24,018 nucleotides of DNA from DAOSEK01 sp035363095 (GTDB taxonomy: Archaea; Nanobdellota; Nanobdellia; Woesearchaeales; UBA119), in contig DAOSEK010000016.1 in assembly GCA_035363095.1 (NCBI GenBank), positions 1 to 24,018 of the forward strand. The letters are read 5' to 3'. A model generated the notes under the pieces. The model had not been told where the DNA came from, made no database searches, and saw only the letters and a program-made list of their open reading frames with translations. Shown in pieces: positions 15,900-24,018 of the stretch. Numbering within the stretch: position 1 is the first letter of the stretch; the number at the start of each line of letters is the position of its first letter. The position numbers and the translations under genes are program-made.

Positions 15900-18692
15900 T
15901 CAAATTATCTTCGAACTATCCTTCTTAATCTTCGTTCTCCAAATTGCCTTCTCAATCTCAACTGGTATTAAACCAACAACAAATGCAATTACCACAATTA
16001 TCCACCAACTATCAGGAAATGGTGCAACCCTAAAAACACTCTGCATAACAGGATTATAGACCATAAAAAGGCTTATCGATAAATTGGTTACAATCCCAAT
16101 CCATATCCATTTATTAGAAAAAGGGTTCATCCCAAACGCAGACTTATAAATATCTCTTGAAGTCAGTAAAAATCCAACATGCAAAAACTGGATACTCATA
16201 AATGTAATAGTTTGTGCCATCACAAGCGAACTATCAGGCTCCCCTCTTCCCAAAAGCTGACTTCCCATTAAAAAATAAACCAAAAATCCTGTAATCATCA
16301 TCAAAATTGAAACAAGCCCTACCCTCCTGAAAAAAAAGTTATTCACAATAGTTTCATCCTTGCCAGTAGGCTTGCCTTTCAAAAGATTTTTTTCCTTTGG
16401 TTCTAACACTAAAGGAAGAGTAAAAAATATCGAATCTGCAAGATTTATCCATAAAATATGGATTGGCTCTAAAGGTAGTTTTATACCAAATAATGGAATC
16501 AATGGAATCAAAAGAATTGCGATCATAATCAAAAGAGATTGACCCCCATTAGTGGGCAAAGTATAATAAATTGCCTTTTGGAAATTCTTCCATACATTTC
16601 TTCCTTCATCAACAGCACTTACAATCGTAGCAAAATTATCATCCATAATAACCATATCCGATGCTTCCTTTGTAACCTCTGTACCTGTAATCCCCATAGA
16701 AATACCAATATCTGCTTTCTTAAGTGCAGGTGCATCATTAATACCATCTCCAGTCATCGCAACAATATGCCCTTTTCTTTGAAGCTGTGTGGTAATCCTA
16801 AGTTTATCTGCTGGAGTTGTCCTTGCATAAACAGAAATCCTATCAACTTGTGCATAAAGCTCGTCATCACTCATCTTAGAAAGTTCATCCCCTGAAACAA
16901 AAAGATCTTTATCCTTTAAAATTCCGATATTGCGGGCTATAGCAACAGCAGTCGCAATATGATCCCCTGTAATCATCACAACCTTAATCCCCGCATTATT
17001 GCAATTAATAACAGCATTTTTAATCTCATCTCGTGGTGGATCAATCATCCCTTGAAAGCATAAAAAAGTAAGATCTTTAAGGTCTTGAGTTGAGATATCT
17101 TTCTTGCTCTTTGGAAATTCCTTATATGCAACACCTAACACCCTTAACGCTTCACTTGCCATTTTATGTGCCTTAGAATGAAGAATTTTCCTATCAATTG
17201 GATGTCTTTTTGAATTAATCATCCACTTACTACAAAAAGCCAAAATCTTCTCAGGAGAACCCTTAACATAAAGAATTGAAGAATCTTTTCCTTTGTGTAA
17301 AGTAGCCATATAATTGTTGTTGGAATCAAAAGGTATCTCATCAAGCTTTGATAGCTCTTTATTTAATGAAAGCTTTGTAGCAGAAACCAAAAGTGCCCCT
17401 TCAGTAGGATCTCCGAGGATTTGAAAATTTCCCTTGCTTTTAACAAGCTGTGCATCATTGCAGTTATATCCCGCAATTAAACCCTCTGAGAGTTCTAGTG
17501 CAATATTACTTTTAACAGCTCTCTTAAGATCTTGGCTATTTTCATCTTCAACAAAAAAATCTCCTTTAGGTTGATAACCTGTTCCACTAATATTATAATA
17601 ACTCTTACCAGCAAAAACCTTGACAACAGTCATCTGGTTTTTTGTTAATGTTCCAGTTTTATCAGTACAAATAACCGTTGTGGATCCTAAAGTTTCTGCC
17701 GCAGGCAGGTTTCTAATAATTGCCCTCTTCTTTGCCATCTGCATAGCAGATATTCCCAAAGAAATAACAACAATAGTTGGCAACATCTCTGGAATAGCAG
17801 CAACAATAATTGAAACTGAACTCAAAAACGCATAGCTAAATTCCATTCTTAAAGCCATAGACAAAAAAAGATTTAGACCTCCAAGACACAATATGAATAT
17901 AATTAATTTCTTTGTAAAAACTGCAATCTTCTTCATCAATGGTGTGGTAATCTTACCTGCTCCCTTAATAAGTTGAGAGATCTTTCCATACTCAGTGTTC
18001 ATCCCAGTAAATACCACATACCCTAAACCCACTCCACTAGTTACATAAGAACCACTAAAAGCCATGTTCTTCTGATCAGAAACAATAATATCATCCTTTT
18101 TAATTGGTTCACTATGTTTAGATTGAGGAACAGATTCCCCTGTAAGCATAGACTCATCAATCCTAAGCTCCTTGCAATCAAAAATTCGAATATCTGCTGG
18201 AACCCTATTTCCTGCCTCAATATGCACAATATCTCCTGGCACAAGCATCTTAGTATTAATCTTTTTTTTAATCCCTTTCCTAATTACAATGCATTCTGAA
18301 GCTAACACCTTTTTTAAAGCATCAATTGTAGACTCTGCTTTTCCTTCCAAAATAAAACCTATAATCGCATTCAAAAGCACAACCAAAAGAATTACTATCG
18401 TATCTGCAACTTCGCCTATTATAATAGTCAAAACAGATGTAAATAAAAGTATGTATGTAAGCAGATTATTGAATTGAGATAGAAAAATTAATAATGGAGA
18501 TTTCTTCTTGTACTTAATCTCATTTGGACCATATTTTAAAAGTCTTTTATTTACCTCATTCTCACTAAGTCCTTTATTTGTAGTCTCCAAAAGCGATTTA
18601 ACATGCTCCTGCTCAAATTTATACCATTGTGTATAACTCTTTTTTGTCTCTTCTGAAAATTCACTCTTATAAGCTCTTACTATCAAAATCAC
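15900..18692 (-). CDS. P-type cation-transporting ATPase (P2-like)
   Basis: A 930-aa integral membrane pump of full P2 length. An N-terminal cation-ATPase domain (about 20-90) precedes two helices (about 68-118). The actuator loop carries LT184-G-E-S-187. Helix 4 holds P301-E-M-L-P305, and the phosphorylation motif is D344-K-T-G-T-L-T. The nucleotide-binding domain has GDPTEGALL and KGSPEK, and the hinge is MTGD649-G-I-N-D-A-P. Six C-terminal helices include HILWINLADSIFFTLPLVLEP. ATP hydrolysis would drive Ca2+ or another cation across the membrane. PEMLP instead of PEGLP is the MgtA-type variant while the sequence after DKTGTLT is P2A-like, so the ion is uncertain. The GTG start overlaps a minus-strand GAGGTGAT that looks like an SD, so translation may start at TTG or GTG nearby. 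Confidence 0.92.
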   Translation of the reverse strand: MILIVRAYKSEFSEETKKSYTQWYKFEQEHVKSLLETTNKGLSENEVNKRLLKYGPNEIKYKKKSPLLIFLSQFNNLLTYILLFTSVLTIIIGEVADTIVILLVVLLNAIIGFILEGKAESTIDALKKVLASECIVIRKGIKKKINTKMLVPGDIVHIEAGNRVPADIRIFDCKELRIDESMLTGESVPQSKHSEPIKKDDIIVSDQKNMAFSGSYVTSGVGLGYVVFTGMNTEYGKISQLIKGAGKITTPLMKKIAVFTKKLIIFILCLGGLNLFLSMALRMEFSYAFLSSVSIIVAAIPEMLPTIVVISLGISAMQMAKKRAIIRNLPAAETLGSTTVICTDKTGTLTKNQMTVVKVFAGKSYYNISGTGYQPKGDFFVEDENSQDLKRAVKSNIALELSEGLIAGYNCNDAQLVKSKGNFQILGDPTEGALLVSATKLSLNKELSKLDEIPFDSNNNYMATLHKGKDSSILYVKGSPEKILAFCSKWMINSKRHPIDRKILHSKAHKMASEALRVLGVAYKEFPKSKKDISTQDLKDLTFLCFQGMIDPPRDEIKNAVINCNNAGIKVVMITGDHIATAVAIARNIGILKDKDLFVSGDELSKMSDDELYAQVDRISVYARTTPADKLRITTQLQRKGHIVAMTGDGINDAPALKKADIGISMGITGTEVTKEASDMVIMDDNFATIVSAVDEGRNVWKNFQKAIYYTLPTNGGQSLLIMIAILLIPLIPLFGIKLPLEPIHILWINLADSIFFTLPLVLEPKEKNLLKGKPTGKDETIVNNFFFRRVGLVSILMMITGFLVYFLMGSQLLGRGEPDSSLVMAQTITFMSIQFLHVGFLLTSRDIYKSAFGMNPFSNKWIWIGIVTNLSISLFMVYNPVMQSVFRVAPFPDSWWIIVVIAFVVGLIPVEIEKAIWRTKIKKDSSKII

Positions 18693-18878
18693 CTCATATT
18701 ATAACTAAAAAACCTATAAAATCCTAAAAGCTATCAAAACCAATCTACACCCCAAAAAAATAAAAATAACTCTTTCCAGACATAAGCGTTACATAAGTGT
18801 TATCAACAACTTTTAATCAAGATTTAGGAACCTTCATTTTTAAAGTTTGCGTTATTTCTTAGTTTAAAAATGAATAAT

Positions 18879-18950
18879 ATCTCAAGCATAATCTCGAGCA
18901 TAAATACTTCTTTAATATCATAGCTACTCGAGATACTCTACTAGAGATAC
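18879..18950. repeat. Iteron-like direct and inverted repeats
   Basis: Two tandem copies of ATCTCRAGCATA (18879-18890, 18891-18902) are followed by two copies of CTACTMGAGATAC with 14-bp period (18924-18936, 18938-18950). The second pair carries the shared CTCGAGAT core in the opposite orientation (18891-18898 against 18927-18934). The layout resembles operator or iteron arrays. It lies between the divergent P-type ATPase gene and the next plus-strand gene. Confidence 0.7.
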
Positions 18951-18970
18951 AATAATTATTTTCAAGTTTA

Positions 18971-19000
18971 ATTATTGATAGAAAAATTATTGATAGAAAA
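18971..19000. repeat. Perfect 15-bp tandem duplication
   Basis: ATTATTGATAGAAAA occurs twice back to back (18971-18985, 18986-19000), directly upstream of the second inverted-repeat element. Confidence 0.85.
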
Positions 19001-19045
19001 GGATACCTCGTGTTTCAACAGGAGGACTCCGTACTCTTTTTTTTA

Positions 19046-19121
19046 ATCAACAACCTCACTGAATTTAGCGCATGCTCTTATATTACCAACATGCCTCGCC
19101 CTTTAGTACGAGGTTGTTGAT
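19046..19121 (+). repeat. 76-bp inverted-repeat element, copy 2
   Basis: The same 11-bp terminal inverted repeats as copy 1 (19046-19056 and 19111-19121), and the core AGCGCATGCT (19067-19076). The inner hairpin is weaker here: CCTCG (19094-19098) with CGAGG (19109-19113), while CAAC-A/T-GTTG pairing outside it is kept. Upstream, ACCTCGT (19005-19011) could pair with ACGAGGT (19108-19114) as an alternative. TCTTATCCCC follows at 19143-19152 and also follows copy 1 (100-109). The region 19122-19440 has no other recognisable feature beyond AT-rich promoter-like sequence. Confidence 0.75.
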
Positions 19122-19443
19122 TTTTTGTTAGACTGCAAAAAATCTTATCCCCAAAAAAATATTCCCACATCTTTCAAATACGCTATTTCAAATACGTCTG
19201 TTAAGCCTGTTAAGATAGTGATTTTATTCCTAAATCTATTTCCCTAAACAACAATGCTTATAAAATAGATATAAATCTAGCTTCTCAATGGATTGAATTA
19301 TCCACCTTATTTTTGCACACTTTTTGTTCATGCATTGTCCGTACACAATATCGATTTATAAGTTTTGTAGATTAAAAGACAAGATAATTATAATCCAACC
19401 AAAATAGTTACTTTTTGAAAATTTTTTAAAACTTTTTTAAATG

Positions 19444-19449
19444 GGTGAT
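19444..19449 (+). promoter_or_regulatory. SD of the unknown gene upstream of metK
   Basis: GGTGAT, complementary to the 3' end of archaeal 16S rRNA, lies three bases before the ATG at 19453. Confidence 0.5.
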
Positions 19450-19452
19450 TAA

Positions 19453-20115
19453 ATGAAAAAAATACAAACTCCACTTTCAGATTTATACGAGCGACTCAAT
19501 GAAAAGCTAATTTTAACACTTTACAATCCAGAAATTCCAAACAATCAACAACTAATATTTCCAAGGGACCTATCAGGTATACTTTCCATATCCCAAAAAC
19601 CTAACCAGCCAAACTCAAACTATTTTCTTAAACTTGATAAAGAGTTTTCTGATAAAATTCTTAAAGACTATGATTTAAACCCAGATTTAAATCTAATTCT
19701 TGGTTCACAAAAAGCAATAGATTTAATTAAAAATCAGCATCAACTTCCAAACTATAATCCACAAATAGAGCCAACAAATCCTTATCCTGCAGAAGAATAC
19801 CTCTTAGCAATACTTGATCTTTCAAAAGGTAATCAGGGCATAACTACATCAATCTATACAGTTTCTCTAGATTCTTTAGAAGATAGATTAACAAACCCTA
19901 ATATTCCTATAGAATCACAAAGATGTATCGGACCAGAATGTGGGGTTGAACAAACATATCTAACAAAACACAGTCCCTTAGTTCAACAAAATCTAAAGAT
20001 GCAAGGCTATGATATCAATCTACTAAAAGAGCTTACGTCTTTTCAGATTTTAATGCCTCCAAGTATTTCACAATTAATTCAAAATTTTTACGCTTCAAAT
20101 ACTCTCAGAAATTAA
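19453..20115 (+). CDS. Hypothetical protein upstream of metK
   Basis: A 220-aa protein that I do not recognise. It is rich in N, Q, P and L, soluble, and without a signal peptide or membrane helix. The only two cysteines sit in RCIGPECG (about 157-164) and could bind metal or form a disulfide. EEYLLAILDLSKGNQG looks like a buried helix/strand unit. An SD (GGTGAT) three bases before the ATG supports the start. It lies 86 bp upstream of metK on the same strand, but metK has its own TATA-like box and SD, so joint function is not established. Confidence 0.7.
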   Translation: MKKIQTPLSDLYERLNEKLILTLYNPEIPNNQQLIFPRDLSGILSISQKPNQPNSNYFLKLDKEFSDKILKDYDLNPDLNLILGSQKAIDLIKNQHQLPNYNPQIEPTNPYPAEEYLLAILDLSKGNQGITTSIYTVSLDSLEDRLTNPNIPIESQRCIGPECGVEQTYLTKHSPLVQQNLKMQGYDINLLKELTSFQILMPPSISQLIQNFYASNTLRN

Positions 20116-20124
20116 TAACCTTAG

Positions 20125-20133
20125 TATAAAAAT
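20125..20133 (+). promoter_or_regulatory. TATA box for metK
   Basis: TATAAAAAT follows the stop of the preceding gene. Transcription would begin near 20155, giving a leader of about 45 bases that ends in the SD GGTGAT (20191-20196). Confidence 0.5.
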
Positions 20134-20190
20134 CTAAAAAATTAAAATCTAGAAAAAAGAGGAGTTCATAAAATCAAATTCAAAAAGAAT

Positions 20191-20196
20191 GGTGAT
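20191..20196 (+). promoter_or_regulatory. SD of metK
   Basis: GGTGAT lies five bases before the ATG at 20202 and fixes the start MTRRLITSESVTEGHPDK, which is where bacterial MetK proteins begin. Confidence 0.65.
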
Positions 20197-20201
20197 AAAA
20201 A

Positions 20202-21356
20202 ATGACAAGAAGATTAATAACATCTGAAAGTGTAACTGAAGGACATCCTGACAAGGTTTGCGATCAAATCTCTGACGGGATCTTAGATGCTCTCTTAAGA
20301 AAAGACCCAAACAGCAGGGTTGCAGTAGAAACACTAGTTACAAGAGGAATGGCTTTAGTAGCAGGTGAAGTAACAAGTAATGGATACATAGATGTTCAAG
20401 AAGTCATAAGAGACACTATCCATAAAATAGGTTATGATGATATGAAAAAGGGCTTTGATTTTGATAGCGCTGCAGTTCTAACAGCAATCCATCCTCAATC
20501 TCCAGACATTGCACAAGGCGTAGTAAAACAAACAATCCAAGAACAAGGCGCAGGGGACCAAGGAATGATGTATGGTTACGCAAGTGACGAAACCCCTGAA
20601 CTTATGCCACTTCCAATTGTTTTAGCCCATAAACTTACCATGAGACTTGCTCAGGTAAGAAAAGATGGTTCACTTCCTTACTTGGGACCAGATGGCAAAA
20701 GCCAAGTAACAATTGAGTATGAAGATGCAATCCCAAAACGTGTTGAAACAGTTGTTATTGCAACCCAACATCATGAAAAAGCAAAGATAGACAAGGTCCG
20801 ATCAGATATACTTGAAAAAGTAATTAAACCAGTTATTGGAAAACTAATGGACTCAAAAACTAAGGTGCACATTAACGCAACTGGAAGGTTTGTAATCGGA
20901 GGTCCCGCAGCAGACTCCGGGGTTACAGGAAGAAAAATAATCGTTGATACCTATGGTGGGGTAGGAAGACATGGTGGAGGCGCTTTCTCTGGAAAAGACC
21001 CAAGCAAAGTGGATAGAAGTGGAGCTTATGCTGCAAGATACATAGCAAAAAACATTGTAGCTTCAGGAATCGCTAAAAAATGTGAGGTCCAACTTGCTTA
21101 CTCAATAGGTGTTCCAGAACCTGTAGGAATTTATGTAGATACCTTTGAAACCGGAAAGATAGCTGATGATGAGATAGTCAATTTAATCAGGAAAGTATTT
21201 CCACTATCCCCTGGAAAAATAATAAAAGAGCTAAACTTGAAAAGACCAATCTATCAAAAGACTGCAGCGTATGGTCATTTTGGTAGAGATGACCCAGATT
21301 TTACTTGGGAAAAAACCGATAAAGCAAATGAACTAAAAAAACTTGCAGGGGTTTAA
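20202..21356 (+). CDS. metK: S-adenosylmethionine synthetase, bacterial type
   Basis: Makes SAM from methionine and ATP. The 384-aa length and motifs are those of bacterial/eukaryotic MetK rather than the distinct archaeal MAT family. TSESVTEGHPDK has H15 and D17 for ATP and Mg. GAGDQGMMYGYA starts at G116 (signature 1). The glycine-rich GGGAFSGKDPSKVDRS loop starts at about 258 (signature 2). GHFGRDD lies near the C-terminus. The SD and TATA box described upstream support the start and independent expression, and a T-rich tract follows. SAM from this enzyme would feed the radical SAM enzyme and the rRNA methyltransferase in the same window. The bacterial type points to gene transfer into this archaeal lineage, a common DPANN pattern. 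Confidence 0.97.
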   Translation: MTRRLITSESVTEGHPDKVCDQISDGILDALLRKDPNSRVAVETLVTRGMALVAGEVTSNGYIDVQEVIRDTIHKIGYDDMKKGFDFDSAAVLTAIHPQSPDIAQGVVKQTIQEQGAGDQGMMYGYASDETPELMPLPIVLAHKLTMRLAQVRKDGSLPYLGPDGKSQVTIEYEDAIPKRVETVVIATQHHEKAKIDKVRSDILEKVIKPVIGKLMDSKTKVHINATGRFVIGGPAADSGVTGRKIIVDTYGGVGRHGGGAFSGKDPSKVDRSGAYAARYIAKNIVASGIAKKCEVQLAYSIGVPEPVGIYVDTFETGKIADDEIVNLIRKVFPLSPGKIIKELNLKRPIYQKTAAYGHFGRDDPDFTWEKTDKANELKKLAGV

Positions 21357-21360
21357 AGAT

Positions 21361-21390
21361 TTATTTTATTTTTTTTATAATCCTTTTTTT
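21361..21390 (+). terminator. T-rich terminator after metK
   Basis: Repeated T tracts, including T8 and T7, begin five bases after the metK stop without a strong hairpin, as expected for archaeal termination. Confidence 0.5.
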
Positions 21391-21513
21391 CTATTTCATT
21401 GAAAATACACATATTAAAGAATTGTTTCTGTTATAAAATAAAAAACTATTTTAGTCATAATTGTCAAAAATTATCTTGTTATTAGCTAAAAATCATTCAT
21501 CTTTGAATCATTT

Positions 21514-22239
21514 TCATGAAATCAACAATTCCTTAATCTTAATTACTTCCCTTACTTTATTATCAAATAAACCTTTGAAATTATCAACCAAATCCTTCTC
21601 ACACTTCAGACTTAGAGCAATAACATCACTATTAACCCTAATAATTCTTTGAAGTATCACAAATTCTCTTCCTTCAAAACTATATGCAAAATCCACAGCA
21701 TCAAAATTGGTATAACTCCAAGTGGTAATAATAGAGAAATCACTATAAATCTCTTGATTTAAAGTATAAAAATATGAACTAAAATCACTTGGAGTATTAT
21801 TATTTGAAACCTGAATCGTAACAATTACAGGCAGATTTGTTTCATCCAAAAATGTGAAAATAAGCATATTCCCTGATTTTGATTTTGTAAAATTCTCAAT
21901 TGAAATTACTTCTATATCTGATAATTGAACACTATCTAATACAATCGCCTTAGAACCCTTTAAATCAGTATCTTCAGCCTTAATCCTGCCAATGCTACTT
22001 AAAAGAAGAATTAAAACCGCTAAAAACAGCAAGATGCCACCTAACATAAGTAGATTATACATAAATTTCTTCACATTCTTTCCCCTAGAAATGACAAGTT
22101 CAGCATCATTTTCAGAAAAACCCTTGCGAGTTAAAGCATCCTTGACCTCTTGAGGAGTGTAACCTTCATCGTACTTAGAACGCGCCCAAACTCTCAATTC
22201 TCCAAGCTTTTCCTTATCCATTAACAAAGCTTTAGCCAT
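21514..22239 (-). CDS. Membrane-anchored protein with N-terminal helical domain
   Basis: A 241-aa protein. Residues 10-52 (LGELRVWARSKYDEGYTPQE, then KDALTRKGFSENDAELVI) form a UBA-like three-helix module of a kind often seen at the N-terminus of membrane proteins in DPANN archaea. One membrane helix spans about 60-81. The remaining 160 residues are beta-rich, with regular strands such as MLIFTFLDETNLPVIVTIQV, and would form an extracytoplasmic domain. The orientation (basic KNVKK before the helix) fits a cytoplasmic N-terminus. No catalytic motif is evident and the function is unknown. The ATG at 22239 is taken as start; GATTAAAAC about 27 bases upstream may be the TATA box. It lies 98 bp after the methyltransferase gene on the same strand. 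Confidence 0.75.
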   Translation of the reverse strand: MAKALLMDKEKLGELRVWARSKYDEGYTPQEVKDALTRKGFSENDAELVISRGKNVKKFMYNLLMLGGILLFLAVLILLLSSIGRIKAEDTDLKGSKAIVLDSVQLSDIEVISIENFTKSKSGNMLIFTFLDETNLPVIVTIQVSNNNTPSDFSSYFYTLNQEIYSDFSIITTWSYTNFDAVDFAYSFEGREFVILQRIIRVNSDVIALSLKCEKDLVDNFKGLFDNKVREVIKIKELLIS

Positions 22240-22337
22240 TTAAATTTAAAAAACTTTTGTTTTAATCCGGTTTATAGTATACGCAATTAGCTTTACACTT
22301 TTTCTTGTGTACACTAGCAAAACAAAAAAATCTCTAT

Positions 22338-23030
22338 TCATTCTTTTACAAACAAAAAACAAGAAACATCAATATATTTTATTCGAGATTTATGAAATAA
22401 AAAACTCCTCTTTAAAGGATAACAAAAATCCCATCGCTTTTGAATTAAAAAACAATTATCCGATGAATAAGTATTTACAAATCTTTCAGTAGAACTTTTA
22501 TGAAACGAAGCAACATGACTGCACAACTCAAATGCTTTACCTAAAAATTCCTTATCAGCATTCTTTTTTTTAGTTCCAAAAGGAGGATTTTGTAACACAA
22601 GCTCCAAATCTCCTTTAAAATCCTTTCTAGTAACTGTTACCACATCTTTGCTAAGAATAGTATATTTACTTTTATCAAAAGAACTTAAATTTGACTTAAG
22701 GATCTTAATAGCCTTCTCGTCTCTTTCAACAAAATAGCACTCCTTTGCACCCAAAAACAAAGCTCCAATCCCTAAAATGCCTGTGCCTGCTCCAAAATCT
22801 CCAATAGTCTTGCCTTCTATAAGACCTGAAATAAATAGATTCCAAAGAACAGATGCAGCAGTTTCACTATCTGTTGAATATTGTTCAGAATATAAATCCG
22901 GTTCTGAGAAAGTCTTAAGCCCTGAGAGAAATATTGCAAGCCCCGATTTTGAGAGTCGATATCTCTTGTTGTCCATCAAGGGTTCTGTTTTCTTTTCAAT
23001 TTGTGGTTTCTTTTCTTTTTTTTCTTGCAT
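22338..23030 (-). CDS. METTL5-like rRNA adenine methyltransferase
   Basis: A 230-aa class I SAM-dependent methyltransferase. LYSEQYSTDSETAASVLW (47-63) is the hallmark N-terminal segment of the METTL5 family. DFGAGTG (78-84) is the SAM-binding motif I, and VERDEKA (101-107) includes the acidic residue that holds the SAM ribose. NPPFGT (148-153) is the catalytic NPPF motif of N6-adenine methyltransferases. Human METTL5 methylates A1832 of 18S rRNA, and archaeal homologues are expected to act on the equivalent small-subunit position. The N-terminal 19 residues are a Lys/Glu-rich tail; M19 is a possible alternative start. GGTATAATTAATC on the minus strand, roughly 20-30 bases before the ATG, is a plausible promoter. 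Confidence 0.9.
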   Translation of the reverse strand: MQEKKEKKPQIEKKTEPLMDNKRYRLSKSGLAIFLSGLKTFSEPDLYSEQYSTDSETAASVLWNLFISGLIEGKTIGDFGAGTGILGIGALFLGAKECYFVERDEKAIKILKSNLSSFDKSKYTILSKDVVTVTRKDFKGDLELVLQNPPFGTKKKNADKEFLGKAFELCSHVASFHKSSTERFVNTYSSDNCFLIQKRWDFCYPLKRSFLFHKSRIKYIDVSCFLFVKE

Positions 23031-23191
23031 AAAAAGATTAATTATACCAAAAACTAAATAAATCTTTTGATAGAATAAGGAGTTTTTTTGTTAGTGCGCT
23101 CTCAAAATAGTCCCAGAGTTCTTCGTTTAGGTTGTTTTATTTTAAATATTACTGAATTTTTTATTACTTAAGAGTAAGCACATTTGAAAAT

Positions 23192-23201
23192 ATTTATAAA
23201 T
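23192..23201 (+). promoter_or_regulatory. TATA box for the last gene
   Basis: ATTTATAAAT predicts transcription from near 23223, leaving a short leader that carries the strong SD AGGAGGT (23228-23234) six bases before the ATG at 23241. It is the clearest leadered gene in the window. Confidence 0.6.
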
Positions 23202-23240
23202 GACATAGATTCTCCAAAGGTTCCATAAGGAGGTTTTAAT

Positions 23241-23930
23241 ATGGGGTACGAATCAAATGATGAAGGAATGAAGGATAGGAGAAATCCAGACAGAGGGTTT
23301 CTTAGTCGTTGTCAAAGACTTGGAATAGGTGGTGAAGAACTAGGCGAATTAGAGCAGATTTTGAATGAATCCAACATTCCTAGAAGGTCACTATATAGAG
23401 TTGTCAAAGATTCTATTAAAGATGAAAGCTTAGACAAAAGCGAAATCGCAGGTTACGTAAGATGTTTGAGCATAATATATGATGCTTTGAATAGTCACCC
23501 TTTGACAAACACTAATTCTGATGAAGGCAAATGTATTGATATGAGACTTGTTGATAAATATGTTACTGCGATGATGGAAAGGGAAGACTTACTAGATAAT
23601 GGCAGTGTTGGCGAAGTCTTGGATGTTGTTTTAGGAATTGCCCGAATTGGAGATAATCAATATGAAAACACAAATTTACGGTATGCACTAAAGATTGTAG
23701 AAGATTTTAAGGAAGAAGCTATAACATTCTATGATGTTATGGATAAAGCACCAGACCTTTATGATCCCAATGTAGATATAAGTCCTGTAAAAATATTATA
23801 CGAGTGTATGACAGGTCATCGTAACCCAGTACCATTTTATGACTATGCGGGAAACGAAGATGCCGCTTTCCATCGAGAAAATGACCCTGAGTTATCAGAT
23901 AGGGAGTACAAAGCCTTATTCACTCAATAA
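23241..23930 (+). CDS. Hypothetical helical protein with strong SD
   Basis: A 229-aa soluble acidic protein that I do not recognise. Most of it is predicted helical, with repeated patterns of the type LDKSEIAGYVRCLSIIYDAL and VGEVLDVVLGIARIGD, which resemble short alpha-alpha repeats. Two cysteines lie at about residues 24 and 74. The last 40 residues, with MTGHRNPVPFYDYAGNEDAAFHRE in pieces, may be less ordered. The SD AGGAGGT six bases before the ATG and a TATA box at 23192-23201 fix the start and suggest strong, separate expression. A T-rich tract follows. G is used more often than in the plus-strand genes at the left of the window, but I did not measure this. Confidence 0.75.
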   Translation: MGYESNDEGMKDRRNPDRGFLSRCQRLGIGGEELGELEQILNESNIPRRSLYRVVKDSIKDESLDKSEIAGYVRCLSIIYDALNSHPLTNTNSDEGKCIDMRLVDKYVTAMMEREDLLDNGSVGEVLDVVLGIARIGDNQYENTNLRYALKIVEDFKEEAITFYDVMDKAPDLYDPNVDISPVKILYECMTGHRNPVPFYDYAGNEDAAFHRENDPELSDREYKALFTQ

Positions 23931-23937
23931 TTAGTGA

Positions 23938-23953
23938 TTTTTTTGTTTTTTTT
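23938..23953 (+). terminator. T-rich terminator
   Basis: T7 and T8 runs begin about eight bases after the stop of the last gene. Confidence 0.5.
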
Positions 23954-23975
23954 AATTATATTATTTCTAAAAACG

Positions 23976-23984
23976 TTATAAATA
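23976..23984 (+). promoter_or_regulatory. TATA box for a gene beyond the window
   Basis: TTATAAATA predicts transcription starting near 24005-24010, so a plus-strand gene probably begins at or beyond the window edge. No start codon for it is visible. Confidence 0.4.
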
Positions 23985-24018
23985 ACTCTTATCTAAATCT
24001 AGAAGGCAGAATAATAGA

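Noticed and set aside
18879..19000. Replication origin
   Set aside because: The repeats are suggestive, but no cdc6/orc1 gene is nearby and the sequences do not match known origin boxes; kept only as a repeat cluster.
18693..19452. tRNA, rRNA or CRISPR array in the longest gene-free region
   Set aside because: No T-arm consensus or acceptor pairing was seen, and the repeats are too few, too short and without spacers of even length.
22307..22492. 61-aa plus-strand open frame overlapping the 3' end of the methyltransferase
   Set aside because: Antisense shadow of the METTL5-like gene, with no initiation signal of its own.

Overview
The window looks like a chromosomal segment of an AT-rich archaeon, most likely a DPANN lineage of the Woesearchaeota/Pacearchaeota type (inference). 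The archaeal markers are a translation initiation factor 1A gene, a METTL5-type rRNA methyltransferase gene, and several genes with a TATA box about 25-31 bases before the ATG, which implies leaderless mRNAs. Other genes have a Shine-Dalgarno (SD) sequence of the GGAGGTGAT type. CysRS and MetK are of bacterial type, as is common in DPANN genomes. No rRNA, tRNA, CRISPR array or transposase was found. A 100-N assembly gap (6452-6551) sits inside a TAAA microsatellite.

Left part, + strand (1-6387): a 77-bp inverted-repeat element, a small HPF/RaiA-like ribosome hibernation candidate, then two large adjacent genes. The first (817-2598) carries a RelA/SpoT-type HD hydrolase domain with every catalytic residue recognisable. 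The second (2651-4684) ends in a divergent RelA/SpoT-type synthetase domain. Together they look like a split, archaeal (p)ppGpp-type alarmone hydrolase/synthetase pair beside a ribosome hibernation candidate. This is the most striking content of the window. The bacterial-type cysteinyl-tRNA synthetase gene follows.

Middle part, - strand (6837-12948): a cluster read 12081 to 6837 encodes a 536-aa protein of unknown function, a coiled-coil protein, a 679-aa endonuclease IV-like TIM-barrel protein with a large insertion, and a nucleotidyltransferase with a helical C-terminal domain. A HAD phosphatase lies upstream with its own strong SD. The four-gene cluster may be an undescribed functional unit.

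Right part (13396-24018): a radical SAM activase-like gene (+), aIF1A (-), a possible structured RNA, a calcineurin-like phosphoesterase (+), a small coiled-coil protein (-) and a P-type cation ATPase (-). Then comes a 760-bp intergenic region holding iteron-like direct and inverted repeats and the second copy of the inverted-repeat element. After it lie an unknown gene and metK (+), a membrane-anchored protein and the METTL5-like methyltransferase (-), an unknown helical protein (+), and a promoter pointing out of the window.
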